From Fibrobacter sp. UWB10 (GTDB lineage Bacteria > Fibrobacterota > Fibrobacteria > Fibrobacterales > Fibrobacteraceae): a stretch of DNA of 64,000 bases. The position numbers and the translations under genes were made by a program. The notes beneath the pieces were generated by a model. The model searched no databases. It was not told the origin of the DNA and saw only the letters and a program-made list of their open reading frames with translations. The DNA lies in NCBI RefSeq assembly GCF_900182935.1, contig NZ_FXUE01000001.1, positions 558,001 to 622,000 on the forward strand, in the 5' to 3' direction. Positions 14,975-23,840 of the stretch are shown piece after piece; the stretch's first letter is position 1, and each line of letters opens with the position of its first letter.

Positions 14975-16108
14975 ATGTTTTTTACGGTGCTCACATACCT
15001 GGTCATCGGCCTCTTAGCCGTATTCGGACTATTCTATATAGTCTTGGAGGCGCGGTTCTTCCGTGCGCTCGGTAAAGTGCGCGTGGGAAACTCCGATGTG
15101 GAGCCCGCACCCAAGGTGAGCATTCTGATTTCGGCCCGCAATGAAGAGGCCGGCATACGCGAGACTCTGGATTCGGTCCTTGCCCAAGACTACCGAGGTG
15201 AATGGGATGTGTGGGTGGCCGATGACCGAAGTGAAGACGGAACTCCGGCAATTCTCGCCGAGTACGCCGCCAAGAACCCCAGACTGCATGTTCTTTCCAT
15301 CAAGGAAATCCCCGAAGGTGCAAGCCCGAAAAAGCATGCTCTTTCGCTGTTGATTGAAGCCTGCGAGGGCGAAATCTTGTGCCTGACCGACGCCGACTGT
15401 CTGGTAAAGCCCACCTGGGTCACGGGAATTGTCGCCGAATTCGAACCGGGAATCGAACTGGTAGCCGGACATTCATACATTCCGACCCTCCCTGGTAAGT
15501 CCAGCGTGCTCATTTGCATGCAAGCCGTCGAAACGCTCATTTACCGCGTCGCCGGCACCGCGGGCCTCGCCATGCGCCTGCCGCTTACCAGCACCGGCAA
15601 CAACCTCGCCTACCGCAAGAGCTTTTTCAAGAGCGTAAACGGCTTTGACAACGTGATCAAGATACAAAGCGGCGACGACGACCTACTGATGCAGAAACTG
15701 GCCGCGGACCGCCCTTGGGCCATGCGCTACTGCATAGCCGAGTCGACCTTTGTGACCACAAGTGGCAAAGAAACCTTGAAGGAACTCTGGGAACAGCGCA
15801 AGCGCTGGGCATCGAAGACTATATATTATACACCGAAAATCGTATTTGTACTCAGCATGGTGTTCCTGTTCCTCGTCATGCAATGTATCGCTGCGGCTCT
15901 ATCGCCGTTCAGTTTCGGAATTTTGATGGCGACCATCGTCGCCTTTATCGCCAAATGCATTGGCGACCTGGTTTTAATACTTCGCGGGCTTAGGATCTTT
16001 AAGCAGGAGCACCTTTTAAAGTGGTGCATTCCGGTTGAAATTATCCACGCCCCCTTTACCGTGCTGGCCGTGCTTTTTGGCCTGTTCGGACGATTTAAAT
16101 GGAAATAA
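14975..16108 (+). CDS. Family 2 glycosyltransferase, membrane-bound
   Basis: A processive-type GT2 with an N-terminal membrane helix (FFTVLTYLVIGLLAVFGLF), the GT-A domain (VSILISARNEEAGIRETL, WVADDRSEDGT, LCLTDADC, GDDDLLMQK and EQRKRWASK, the last being a QxxRW-like motif) and C-terminal helices. It should transfer sugar from a nucleotide donor at the cytoplasmic side of the inner membrane. I prefer ATG 14975, which follows a TAAATTTT promoter box (14958-14965) and starts the hydrophobic helix; a GTG at 14897 would add 26 polar residues without a ribosome-binding site. Its stop overlaps the topB start (TAATG). Confidence 0.85.
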   Translation: MFFTVLTYLVIGLLAVFGLFYIVLEARFFRALGKVRVGNSDVEPAPKVSILISARNEEAGIRETLDSVLAQDYRGEWDVWVADDRSEDGTPAILAEYAAKNPRLHVLSIKEIPEGASPKKHALSLLIEACEGEILCLTDADCLVKPTWVTGIVAEFEPGIELVAGHSYIPTLPGKSSVLICMQAVETLIYRVAGTAGLAMRLPLTSTGNNLAYRKSFFKSVNGFDNVIKIQSGDDDLLMQKLAADRPWAMRYCIAESTFVTTSGKETLKELWEQRKRWASKTIYYTPKIVFVLSMVFLFLVMQCIAAALSPFSFGILMATIVAFIAKCIGDLVLILRGLRIFKQEHLLKWCIPVEIIHAPFTVLAVLFGLFGRFKWK

Positions 16109-18639
16109 TGATGGCAACAACAACTAAAAAAGCAACCACGACTAAAACAACAGCAACCAAGACCGCCGCAAAGAAAACGACGAAGGCGGTTAAAGCTCCG
16201 GTCGACGGCAAGACCCTGATTATCGCCGAAAAACCGAGCGTAGCCCTGGACCTGGTCCGCGTGCTCGGACAAAAGAACTTCAAGAACGAAAAGACCCACT
16301 ACGAAAGCGACACCACCATCGTGAGCCATGCCATCGGCCACCTGGTCGAAATCGCCGACCCCAAGGAAATTGACGAGAAGTATAAGAAGTGGGAAATGAG
16401 CACGCTCCCCATGCTCCCCAAAGAATTCCCGCTCGTCGCCACACCGGCTACCAAGGGTCAGCTTTCCGCCCTTAGCAAACTCATCAAGCGCAAAGACGTG
16501 ACGACCATCGTGAACGCATGCGATGCGGGCCGCGAAGGTGAACTGATTTTCTTCTATATATTACAGTATGTGCTCAAGGGCAAGTTCACAGGTAAGACCA
16601 TCAAGCGCCTGTGGATGCAGAGTATGACCCCGGCCGCCATCAAGGAAGCGTTCGAAAATATGCGCGACGGCGCCGAAATGGAAAACCTGAAGGCCGCCGC
16701 CCTTTGCCGTAGCGAAGCCGACTGGCTGATTGGCATGAACGGAAGCCGCGGCCTTACCGCCTACAACAGTTCCATGGGCGGATTCCAGGTGACCCCGTGC
16801 GGCCGCGTGCAGACGCCGACGCTTGCCATTATCGTGAACCGCGAAGAAGAACGCCTGCAGTTTGTGCCTCAAAAGTTCTGGACCGTGGAAGCCGAATTCG
16901 ACAACGACGGCAGCCACTACCCCGGCAAGTGGTTCACTACCAGTAAGGAAGACGGCAAGGACAAGGTCAAGCAGATTTTCGACGAAAAGAAAGTCAAGGA
17001 AATCTTGAAGAAGTGCAAGGGCAAGGCCGGCACGGTTGAAGAAACGTCAGCCCCCTCGCTCCAGAAGTGCGGCCCGCTGTACGATTTGACGACTTTGCAA
17101 CGCGAAGCGAACAACCGCTTCGGCTTTAGCGCCAAGACTACCCTTTCGATTGCGCAGGCTTTGTACGAACGCCACAAGGCGACCACCTACCCGCGTACCG
17201 ACAGCCGTTGCTTGCCCGAAGACTACGTGGCACCAGTAAAGGCGACCCTCGGAAAGATTGAAGGTCCACTCGCCAAGTTCGCCGAGACCGCCCTCAAGAA
17301 CAACTGGGTTGTGAAGACTCCCAAGGTGTTCGACAACTCCAAGATTTCGGACCACTTTGCAATCATCCCCACCGGCGTGATGCCTACGGGCCTGACCGAA
17401 GCCGAACAAAAGATTTTCACGATGATTTGCCAGCGATTCATCGCTGTGTTCTTCCCGCCTGCCAAGTACGAAAACACCACCCGCGTAACGACCGTGGAAG
17501 GTGAAACCTTCCTCACCGAAGGCAAGGTGCTGGTGGACCCGGGCTTCAAGGCTGTGTACGGTAAAGACAGCGACGACGAATCCAGCATTCCGGCCCTGAA
17601 GGGCAAGTCCGCAAAGACGGTCGCCCTCGAAGAAAAGGAAGACTTTACCAAACCGCCTGCACACTACACCGAAAGCACGCTCCTTTCGATGATGGAAAGC
17701 GCCGGTAAGCTAGTGGAAGACGAAGAACTCCGCGACGCCATGAAGGAACGCGGACTTGGAACGCCGGCAACTCGCGCCGCTATTATTGAAAAGCTCGTCA
17801 GCGACAAGTACGTGGTTCGCGACGGCAAAGACATGATTCCGACCGCCAAGGCATTCGACCTGATCAAGGTGCTGAAGGCCATGGACATCGAAGCGCTCAC
17901 CAGCCCGGAACTCACCGGCAACTGGGAATATAAAATGGAGCAAATCGAGAAGGGCAAGGAAACCCGCGAAAAGTTCATGGAAGGCATCGTCGACATGACG
18001 CGCACCATGGTCAAGAACATCAAGGGATTCAAGGAAGAAAGCACCACCGGCGAAGCCCCGTTTAGCCCCGTGAACGGCAAGAAGGTTTTCGAGACCGTGA
18101 GCCGCTACACCACCGAAGACGGCATCGTGATTCGCAAGATGATTGGCGGCAAGAGACTGACTCCGGAAGAAATCACCGAGCTCTTGACCAACCGCAAAAT
18201 TGGTCCGCTCACCGGATTCCGCAGCAAGCGCGGTGCCGAATTTTCGGCCGTCGTCATCATCAACGACGAAAACAAGATTGAATTTGTATTCGAAGAAAAA
18301 CCCGAAGAAGTAGAAGTCGGAGCCGAAGTCGGCAAGTCGCCTGTAGACGGCGCCGCTGTGTACGAGACCATGACCGGCTACGTGAGCGATTCTTACTTGA
18401 AGAAGGAACCCAGCGGCATTACGCTCCCGAAGATTCTCTTGGGCAAGGAAATCCCGCTCGAAGAAATCAAGAAGATGCTCGCCGGCGAAAAGACGACGCT
18501 CCTGAAGGGCTTCCGCAGCAACAAGACCCACCGCACCTTTGACGCATACCTTTATTTGGATAAAGGCGGCAAGCTCAAGTTCGACTTCCCGCCCCGTGAA
18601 TTCAAACCGAGACGCTTTGGCAAGAAAAAAGCCGAGTAG
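16108..18639 (+). CDS. topB: DNA topoisomerase III (type IA)
   Basis: About 843 residues. The TOPRIM domain starts at about residue 36 (LIIAEKPSVALDLVRVLG) and has CDAGREGELIF; the active-site tyrosine is Tyr361 in TYPRTDSRCLP. After the catalytic core come two copies of the topoisomerase C-terminal repeat (SPVNGKKVFETVSRYTTEDG and SPVDGAAVYETMTGYVSD), each ending in a GFRS motif. The first ~30 residues are an odd low-complexity Lys/Thr/Ala tail, probably extra DNA contact. It relaxes and decatenates DNA during replication. The ATG overlaps the preceding stop (TAATG); alternative in-frame ATGs at 16099 and 16111 exist. Confidence 0.93.
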   Translation: MMATTTKKATTTKTTATKTAAKKTTKAVKAPVDGKTLIIAEKPSVALDLVRVLGQKNFKNEKTHYESDTTIVSHAIGHLVEIADPKEIDEKYKKWEMSTLPMLPKEFPLVATPATKGQLSALSKLIKRKDVTTIVNACDAGREGELIFFYILQYVLKGKFTGKTIKRLWMQSMTPAAIKEAFENMRDGAEMENLKAAALCRSEADWLIGMNGSRGLTAYNSSMGGFQVTPCGRVQTPTLAIIVNREEERLQFVPQKFWTVEAEFDNDGSHYPGKWFTTSKEDGKDKVKQIFDEKKVKEILKKCKGKAGTVEETSAPSLQKCGPLYDLTTLQREANNRFGFSAKTTLSIAQALYERHKATTYPRTDSRCLPEDYVAPVKATLGKIEGPLAKFAETALKNNWVVKTPKVFDNSKISDHFAIIPTGVMPTGLTEAEQKIFTMICQRFIAVFFPPAKYENTTRVTTVEGETFLTEGKVLVDPGFKAVYGKDSDDESSIPALKGKSAKTVALEEKEDFTKPPAHYTESTLLSMMESAGKLVEDEELRDAMKERGLGTPATRAAIIEKLVSDKYVVRDGKDMIPTAKAFDLIKVLKAMDIEALTSPELTGNWEYKMEQIEKGKETREKFMEGIVDMTRTMVKNIKGFKEESTTGEAPFSPVNGKKVFETVSRYTTEDGIVIRKMIGGKRLTPEEITELLTNRKIGPLTGFRSKRGAEFSAVVIINDENKIEFVFEEKPEEVEVGAEVGKSPVDGAAVYETMTGYVSDSYLKKEPSGITLPKILLGKEIPLEEIKKMLAGEKTTLLKGFRSNKTHRTFDAYLYLDKGGKLKFDFPPREFKPRRFGKKKAE

Positions 18640-18647
18640 CCCGCGGA

Positions 18648-19919
18648 ATGCACCTAAAAAGAGCAGTCACATTTTTACTTGCGGCATTTGCCTTTGTGCA
18701 GGCAGAGGATTCTCTGTCTGACGTGCAGTTTGTTCCGCTGAATTCTCTCACGGAATCTATCGCAAGCGAACAGGCAGATTCGTCTAACGCAAGCGCGGAA
18801 CCCGCAAGCAGTTCAGCGACAAGCGCACCATACACAGCAGAAGCCTTACCGCAAACCGATTCAGTGCAGACGCCCTACGGACTCCCCCGCGAACTCATGC
18901 CACTGTGGGATTCGCTGACCATTAAGCAGAAAGCAGCGCAAATGGTAATGGTGTACCTCACCTCGTCGCAATTCATTATCGAAAACGAAATCGGCGGAGT
19001 GCTTATCACAGGCCAGCACCTTCGCTCAGCAAAACGCTACCTGAACACGATGGCCGAAATCGACTCCGGCCTAAGAATCCCGCTCGTCGTCGCCACGGAC
19101 CAAGAAGGCGGAATCGTCAACCGACTGGCCTCTTACTCCGATACATGGCGAGGCATTCCCAGCGCACTGGAAATGCGACGCATGGATTCGACAGACATCC
19201 ACTCGCTCGCCAACAAAATCGGAAGCGCACTGAAAGAACTCAAAATAAACATGAACCTGGCTCCCGTTCTTGACCCTTCTAAAGACAGCCGCGGCAAGAA
19301 TTCGTTCATGGAAGAAAGCCGCCGCTCCTGGGGCAACGACACCACAAACGCATTCAAAGTAAGAGCATTCGTCAAGGGCATGAGCGAAAACGGAGTCATT
19401 TGCGTTTCCAAGCATTTCCCGGGTTACGACAGTTGGACCAATAGCGATCACCAAATTGCCGTGAGCGCAACCCCCAGGGCGAAGATTGCAAAGAACGTGA
19501 GCTTCTTCAAGACACTCGCAAACGACATTCCCGTGACCATGATGAGCAGCGTAAGCTTTGTACGCATATCAAGCCGCCCCGCTGTATTCGAGCCAAAGAT
19601 TGTCAAAATGGCCCGCGATATGTCGCCCGAGACCGTCATATTGACCGATGACCTGTGGGGCGTCAGCCTACGCGCCTGGATTAGCGGCAACGAACGTGTC
19701 CGAAGCAAGAACTACCCCGCCAAGGATTTTAGAAAACTCGTACGCACCGCCTTGATGGCCGGCAACGACATGTTCATGATTACCTACTCGTCAAAAGCGG
19801 TAGAAATGATCAACTATCTGGCAGCACTTTCTAAACAAAGTAAATATTACAGGCAGCGCATCGAAGAATCTGCAGCAAGAATTCTGAAGATGAAATATAA
19901 GGCGGGAATTATCAAATAA
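18648..19919 (+). CDS. Secreted glycoside hydrolase family 3 protein (NagZ-like N-terminal domain)
   Basis: The 423-residue protein has a signal peptide (residues 1-19) and a Ser/Ala-rich linker (~35-75) before a GH3 barrel. Family motifs are present: DQEGG (151-155), KHFPG (255-259) and TDDLW (333-337) with the expected nucleophile Asp. The usual KHFPGHGDT loop reads KHFPGYDSWTNSDH, so the catalytic His-Asp dyad of NagZ is altered but a His remains at 268. GH3 enzymes of this type remove beta-N-acetylglucosamine from peptidoglycan fragments or act on plant beta-glycans. It has no C-terminal GH3 domain. It follows topB by eight bases. Confidence 0.82.
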   Translation: MHLKRAVTFLLAAFAFVQAEDSLSDVQFVPLNSLTESIASEQADSSNASAEPASSSATSAPYTAEALPQTDSVQTPYGLPRELMPLWDSLTIKQKAAQMVMVYLTSSQFIIENEIGGVLITGQHLRSAKRYLNTMAEIDSGLRIPLVVATDQEGGIVNRLASYSDTWRGIPSALEMRRMDSTDIHSLANKIGSALKELKINMNLAPVLDPSKDSRGKNSFMEESRRSWGNDTTNAFKVRAFVKGMSENGVICVSKHFPGYDSWTNSDHQIAVSATPRAKIAKNVSFFKTLANDIPVTMMSSVSFVRISSRPAVFEPKIVKMARDMSPETVILTDDLWGVSLRAWISGNERVRSKNYPAKDFRKLVRTALMAGNDMFMITYSSKAVEMINYLAALSKQSKYYRQRIEESAARILKMKYKAGIIK

Positions 19920-19920
19920 C

Positions 19921-20487
19921 CTAAATTGCCTCGACTTTCGCTTTCTTGGGAGTCGAAAGATTCTTGACTTCTTTCAGAATCTTTTCGGGCCCGACTTTAT
20001 TGAAGGCAAGCTTCAAAATCTCAGCCGCCGCCAGCGCATCGTCTAAAGCGCGGTGATGATTGAACTCCGGCAGTTCTAGCGCCTGCGTCAACTTATGCAG
20101 GCTGTAACTCGGAAGCCCCGGGAAAAAGCGACGAGAAATCTTGACCGTGCAAAGCCTCGGCGGGTCGATCTTGATGCAACAGCGCTTGAGTTCCGTACGC
20201 ATAAACTTGATATCGTACAGCACGTTGTGTGCCACAAAAATGCGGTCTTTCAAGAGTTCAGCCACCTCTTCGGCAATCGATGCAAACTGAGGCTTGCCCT
20301 GCACCATTTCGTCGGTAATACCCGTCAAATGCTGCACAAAAGGCTGAATCGGCATACCCGGGTCAACTAGTGCCGAATAAGTCTTGACTACTTCACAATC
20401 ATCTAAAAGAACAATGCCTATTTCGGTAATGCGGCCCACTTCGGCCGTACCACCCGTCGTTTCTAAATCTACTACAGCAAACTTCAT
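19921..20487 (-). CDS. DnaQ-like 3'-5' exonuclease (DEDDh)
   Basis: This 188-residue protein is a stand-alone DEDDh exonuclease: Asp7 and Glu9 in VVDLETTG, AHNVLYDIKF in the second motif, and HRALDDALAA in the third. It could be a proofreading-subunit homologue or a DNA/RNA processing nuclease; the short length and lysine-rich tail (STPKKAKVEAI) do not decide between them. Its stop lies two bases from the convergent GH3 gene, and it is five bases downstream of the secreted hypothetical gene, probably in one transcript. Confidence 0.88.
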   Translation of the reverse strand: MKFAVVDLETTGGTAEVGRITEIGIVLLDDCEVVKTYSALVDPGMPIQPFVQHLTGITDEMVQGKPQFASIAEEVAELLKDRIFVAHNVLYDIKFMRTELKRCCIKIDPPRLCTVKISRRFFPGLPSYSLHKLTQALELPEFNHHRALDDALAAAEILKLAFNKVGPEKILKEVKNLSTPKKAKVEAI

Positions 20488-20492
20488 GGGGG

Positions 20493-21098
20493 CTATTTAA
20501 TCGGAATGTCGAACTCCAGAGTCTGCTTGGCTGATTCGCTCACGACTTTTGCCCTGAGCACCTTGGATTTAGGCTTTGCATACAGCGGCACCACCATCAA
20601 ATTCATGATGCTACTGGATTCACTCGGGGTGGCTTCGCTATCGCGTGCCGTCTGCGAGAAAATCGGCTTTTTACCCTTGTCATAAATGTAATACGTCAAC
20701 TCGCGCGGAAATCCCGGCTTGATCTGTTTGGTGGCAACCTGGAAATACACCATGCCACCCTTCGGCACCTTACGCAGGCTGTCTTTAATTTCTTCTTCGG
20801 TGGCGAAATCGCCTTCCATCATCATGCGAACATCTTTCTTGATTTTGTTCACGCTTTCATACTGAACGGTAATCTGGAACTTGGCATCTTCGGGAATGGC
20901 ACTCGGGCGCACATCGCGAATTTTTGCGTTGTTCTGGTAGTATTCCCAACGGCCGTTGTCGTGCAAAATCACTGTCGAGCCGTTAGAAGTCGTCGCCACA
21001 ATATCTTCAGCAAAAGAATTTGTCGCAGAAAGCAACAAAACCATCGCCAGGACCCATAAAAAGCCAACCGACCCACATACCCAAACATTAAATTTCAT
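20493..21098 (-). CDS. Secreted protein of unknown function
   Basis: The 201-residue protein begins with a long hydrophobic signal segment (residues ~8-30) with a likely cleavage after NSFA. The first mature residues, ATTSNGSTVILHDNGRWEYY, resemble a short beta motif found in other secreted proteins that end in a 'dGrWey' strand. The rest is predicted beta-rich. I do not recognise a catalytic motif. It is the first gene of a two-gene unit with the DnaQ-like exonuclease. Confidence 0.7.
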   Translation of the reverse strand: MKFNVWVCGSVGFLWVLAMVLLLSATNSFAEDIVATTSNGSTVILHDNGRWEYYQNNAKIRDVRPSAIPEDAKFQITVQYESVNKIKKDVRMMMEGDFATEEEIKDSLRKVPKGGMVYFQVATKQIKPGFPRELTYYIYDKGKKPIFSQTARDSEATPSESSSIMNLMVVPLYAKPKSKVLRAKVVSESAKQTLEFDIPIK

Positions 21099-21266
21099 TC
21101 AGACCTCGTCCGTTTTACCCAAATATAAGCCATAAAATCGAAAAAAGGCGAAAAATAAGAAATTTATGTAAATCGTAATATTCGTTTCTGTGTAAAAAGC
21201 GCGTTTTCAGCCCGAAATCGTCATTTTTTTTGTAAAATCCGGAATAGTTTTATTTATTTTAAAGGC

Positions 21267-22493
21267 ATGAATTTCCCGATTTACGCTCTTGCTATTGCCG
21301 CATTATTTTTTTGCGCATGCAGCAACAGCGAAGGGGAAATTTCCGCGGTTTCGGCACAACCTTCAACAAAAAAATATCTCCCCCTAAACGATACGGAATA
21401 CCCCTACGCAGGCATCCCGAGAATCGTAATTGAAACCGAAAACAGAAGCCCCGTCAAAGACCGCAAAAACGAAATTCCCGCCAAGCTGCAAATATGGGGC
21501 GAACACGCCCCCGAAAGCGAAGTGCTGGACATGACAATCAGGGGAAGGGGAAATTCCACCTGGGACATGCCCAAGAAAGGCTACAAAATCGAATTCATCG
21601 ACAAGCAACCCATGTTAGGAATGCCTGCCGAGCGGGATTGGGCGCTGATTGCCAACCATTCCGACAAGACCTTGATGAAAAACTACCTGGCCTACCAACT
21701 TTCTGCAGGGCTAGGCGCCTACTACTCGCCACGCTGTGAATTTGTCGAACTGTACCTGAACAGAGAATACCTGGGTGTATACCAACTCACCGAAACTATC
21801 AAAATCGGAAAGAACAGAATCAAGGTTCCTTCACCAAGCACAACCTTTCTTGTCGAAATCGATGCGAAATACCGAAAAGACGAACACGTATATTTCACCA
21901 ACCTGGGAAAAGCGCTCAACATTCATTACCCCAAAGAGCTGAACACGCTGTCTCAAGACACACTGATTTCGTTTGTCAATAACTTTGAATCCTACGTCCA
22001 GTTCATGCAACAATACAAGACGCTGTCTTTAGACCGATGGATCGATGTCCACGAATACATTTTGCACTACTGGGTTCAGGAATTTGCCAAGAACCTAGAC
22101 GCCAACTTTTACACAAGCGTCTATTTTACATGGTCCATTGACGGACGCATTTTCATGGGCCCCGTATGGGACTTTGACCTGGCATTCGGAGGCCACAACG
22201 AAACTAAAGACCGCAAACCATCGGGGTACGGAATTCGGGATCGCTATTGGAACAAATACCTGTTTGAAGACGCTGACTTTTTGCAAAAAGCCCAAGAATT
22301 TTGGAAAGAACACAGGCCAGTCTTTCTGTCTGTCCTAGACACAATCGAACACTACCGCGCCGTATTAGAAAAGCCCGCCAAAAACAACTTTAAACGCTGG
22401 AACATGCCCTACTCTGATTACGACGAAGCCGTGAAAGAACTAAAAATCTGGACAACAAAACGCTTTCTTTGGATTGACCGGACCATTGACTAA
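21267..22493 (+). CDS. CotH kinase family lipoprotein 1
   Basis: This 408-residue protein has a signal peptide with a lipid-anchor cysteine (Cys18) and the CotH kinase-like fold: TIRGRGNSTW (90-99), PKKGYKIEF, LGVYQLTETIKIG, and the metal-binding GPVWDFDLAFGG. CotH is an atypical protein kinase that phosphorylates spore-coat proteins in Bacillus; in non-sporulating bacteria such lipoproteins are often tied to surface proteins or polyphosphate, and the target is unknown here. The next gene is a paralogue sharing a strongly conserved N-terminal block (residues 37-110). It is preceded by 168 bases of AT-rich DNA. Confidence 0.88.
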   Translation: MNFPIYALAIAALFFCACSNSEGEISAVSAQPSTKKYLPLNDTEYPYAGIPRIVIETENRSPVKDRKNEIPAKLQIWGEHAPESEVLDMTIRGRGNSTWDMPKKGYKIEFIDKQPMLGMPAERDWALIANHSDKTLMKNYLAYQLSAGLGAYYSPRCEFVELYLNREYLGVYQLTETIKIGKNRIKVPSPSTTFLVEIDAKYRKDEHVYFTNLGKALNIHYPKELNTLSQDTLISFVNNFESYVQFMQQYKTLSLDRWIDVHEYILHYWVQEFAKNLDANFYTSVYFTWSIDGRIFMGPVWDFDLAFGGHNETKDRKPSGYGIRDRYWNKYLFEDADFLQKAQEFWKEHRPVFLSVLDTIEHYRAVLEKPAKNNFKRWNMPYSDYDEAVKELKIWTTKRFLWIDRTID

Positions 22494-22543
22494 AAATCAA
22501 AAACAGTAAGAAAAAAGACATTAAAAGCCTTTTACAAAAAATC

Positions 22544-22551
22544 TATATTTG
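22544..22551 (+). promoter_or_regulatory. TAnnTTTG promoter box of the second CotH gene
   Basis: TATATTTG is a full match and ends five bases before the GTG start codon at 22557. If transcription starts at the usual distance, the mRNA is leaderless. Confidence 0.45.
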
Positions 22552-22556
22552 TAAAC

Positions 22557-23840
22557 GTGCGTTATCATTTTGCAAAACAACTCCCCCTGTTCCTGAGCCT
22601 CGTTATTGGAAGCCTGTTTTTGGGATGCAGCAATAGCGAAGGGGTGGATCAAGAAATCATTGCTAATTGGAACATTGCAGAAGACGACGCCACCCCACTC
22701 TCCGCAAAATTAGACTATCTGCCTTTAGACGATTCAGAATACCCTTACGCAGGAATCCCTCGTATTGTGATTGAAACGGAGAACCATCGCGAAATCAAGG
22801 ACCGCGAAACAGAGATTCCCGCAAGATTGCAGATATGGGGAGAACATGCACCTGAAAGCGAAGTGATGGAACTGACAATTAGAGGGAGAGGAAATACATC
22901 ATGGGGATATCCCAAAAAGCCCTATGCAATAAAATTCGAAAAAAAACAGGCTTTCCTTGGCATGCCTAAATCAAAAAAATGGGTAATGTTAGCAAATTAT
23001 AGGGATCGTACTTTAATCCGGAACGCAGTTGCTTTTGAAATAGCTCGTCAAACGAGCCAAGAATGGGTACCCCAAGGGAGATTTGCAGAAATATTCTTGA
23101 ACAAGAAATTTATAGGAAACTATTATATATGCGAAAAAATTGAAATAAAAAAAGAAAAACTTGATTTGGACTCAAATAGCTTTTTGCTGGAATTCGACAC
23201 ATATTTTGATGAAACAAACAAATTCCGATCAGCATATAGAAATTTTCCAATAAATATCAAACAACCTAAGGATTTGTCTGACGAAAAATTTAACCACATA
23301 CGTAATTATATTGACTCTATAGAATGTTCACTATACGGAGAATGTTCAAACAATGATTATAAGTTTCTTTTAGATTTGAAAAGTTTAGCTTCATTTTGGA
23401 TTGTTCAAGAAGTTACACAAAATCCAGAAGTTAAAATGCCCAAGAGTGTTTACGCCTACAAAGATACTATCTTAAAATTTGGTCCTGTCTGGGATTTTGA
23501 CTGGCAAACCTTCACCACTCGCCCCAAAGGCCTTATCGCAAAAAATGCACTTTGGCTCCAAAAAATTCGTGAAAAAAGAGAATTCCAAGAAATTATTCAA
23601 AGTGAATGGGCTCAATCAGAAAAAAAGCTCCAATCATTAACCACATTCATTGATTCTCTCGCAAATTATACACAATTATCCAACGAGCGGAATTTCAATC
23701 TCTGGGGATTAAAGCTTACAAATGGCCTCGCCGGTGACGAAGAAGAAGACTTTTCCTCCGCCATACAAATGATGAAACAGTCTCTCTTAAACAGACTAGA
23801 AGAACTACATATGTTTTGGGCCAGCGACCCTAATTTCTAG
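22557..23840 (+). CDS. CotH kinase family lipoprotein 2
   Basis: The 427-residue product starts at GTG, the only start that keeps the signal peptide and lipobox LFLGC (Cys24). It has the CotH motifs TIRGRGNTSWGYPKKPY, IGNYYICEKIEIKK and FGPVWDFDWQTF, so the metal-binding DFD is kept. Over a 74-residue block (54-127) it is 55/74 identical to the preceding paralogue, yet the rest is far more divergent. The gene becomes AT-rich from about 22.9 kb and marks the left edge of the AT-rich surface-glycan region. Its stop overlaps glf on the other strand by four bases (CTAG). Confidence 0.87.
   Translation: MRYHFAKQLPLFLSLVIGSLFLGCSNSEGVDQEIIANWNIAEDDATPLSAKLDYLPLDDSEYPYAGIPRIVIETENHREIKDRETEIPARLQIWGEHAPESEVMELTIRGRGNTSWGYPKKPYAIKFEKKQAFLGMPKSKKWVMLANYRDRTLIRNAVAFEIARQTSQEWVPQGRFAEIFLNKKFIGNYYICEKIEIKKEKLDLDSNSFLLEFDTYFDETNKFRSAYRNFPINIKQPKDLSDEKFNHIRNYIDSIECSLYGECSNNDYKFLLDLKSLASFWIVQEVTQNPEVKMPKSVYAYKDTILKFGPVWDFDWQTFTTRPKGLIAKNALWLQKIREKREFQEIIQSEWAQSEKKLQSLTTFIDSLANYTQLSNERNFNLWGLKLTNGLAGDEEEDFSSAIQMMKQSLLNRLEELHMFWASDPNF

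Noticed and set aside
22557-23840. Second CotH gene as a decaying duplicate
   Set aside because: It keeps the signal peptide, lipobox and metal-binding DFD motif with no frameshift or stop, so it is probably functional.
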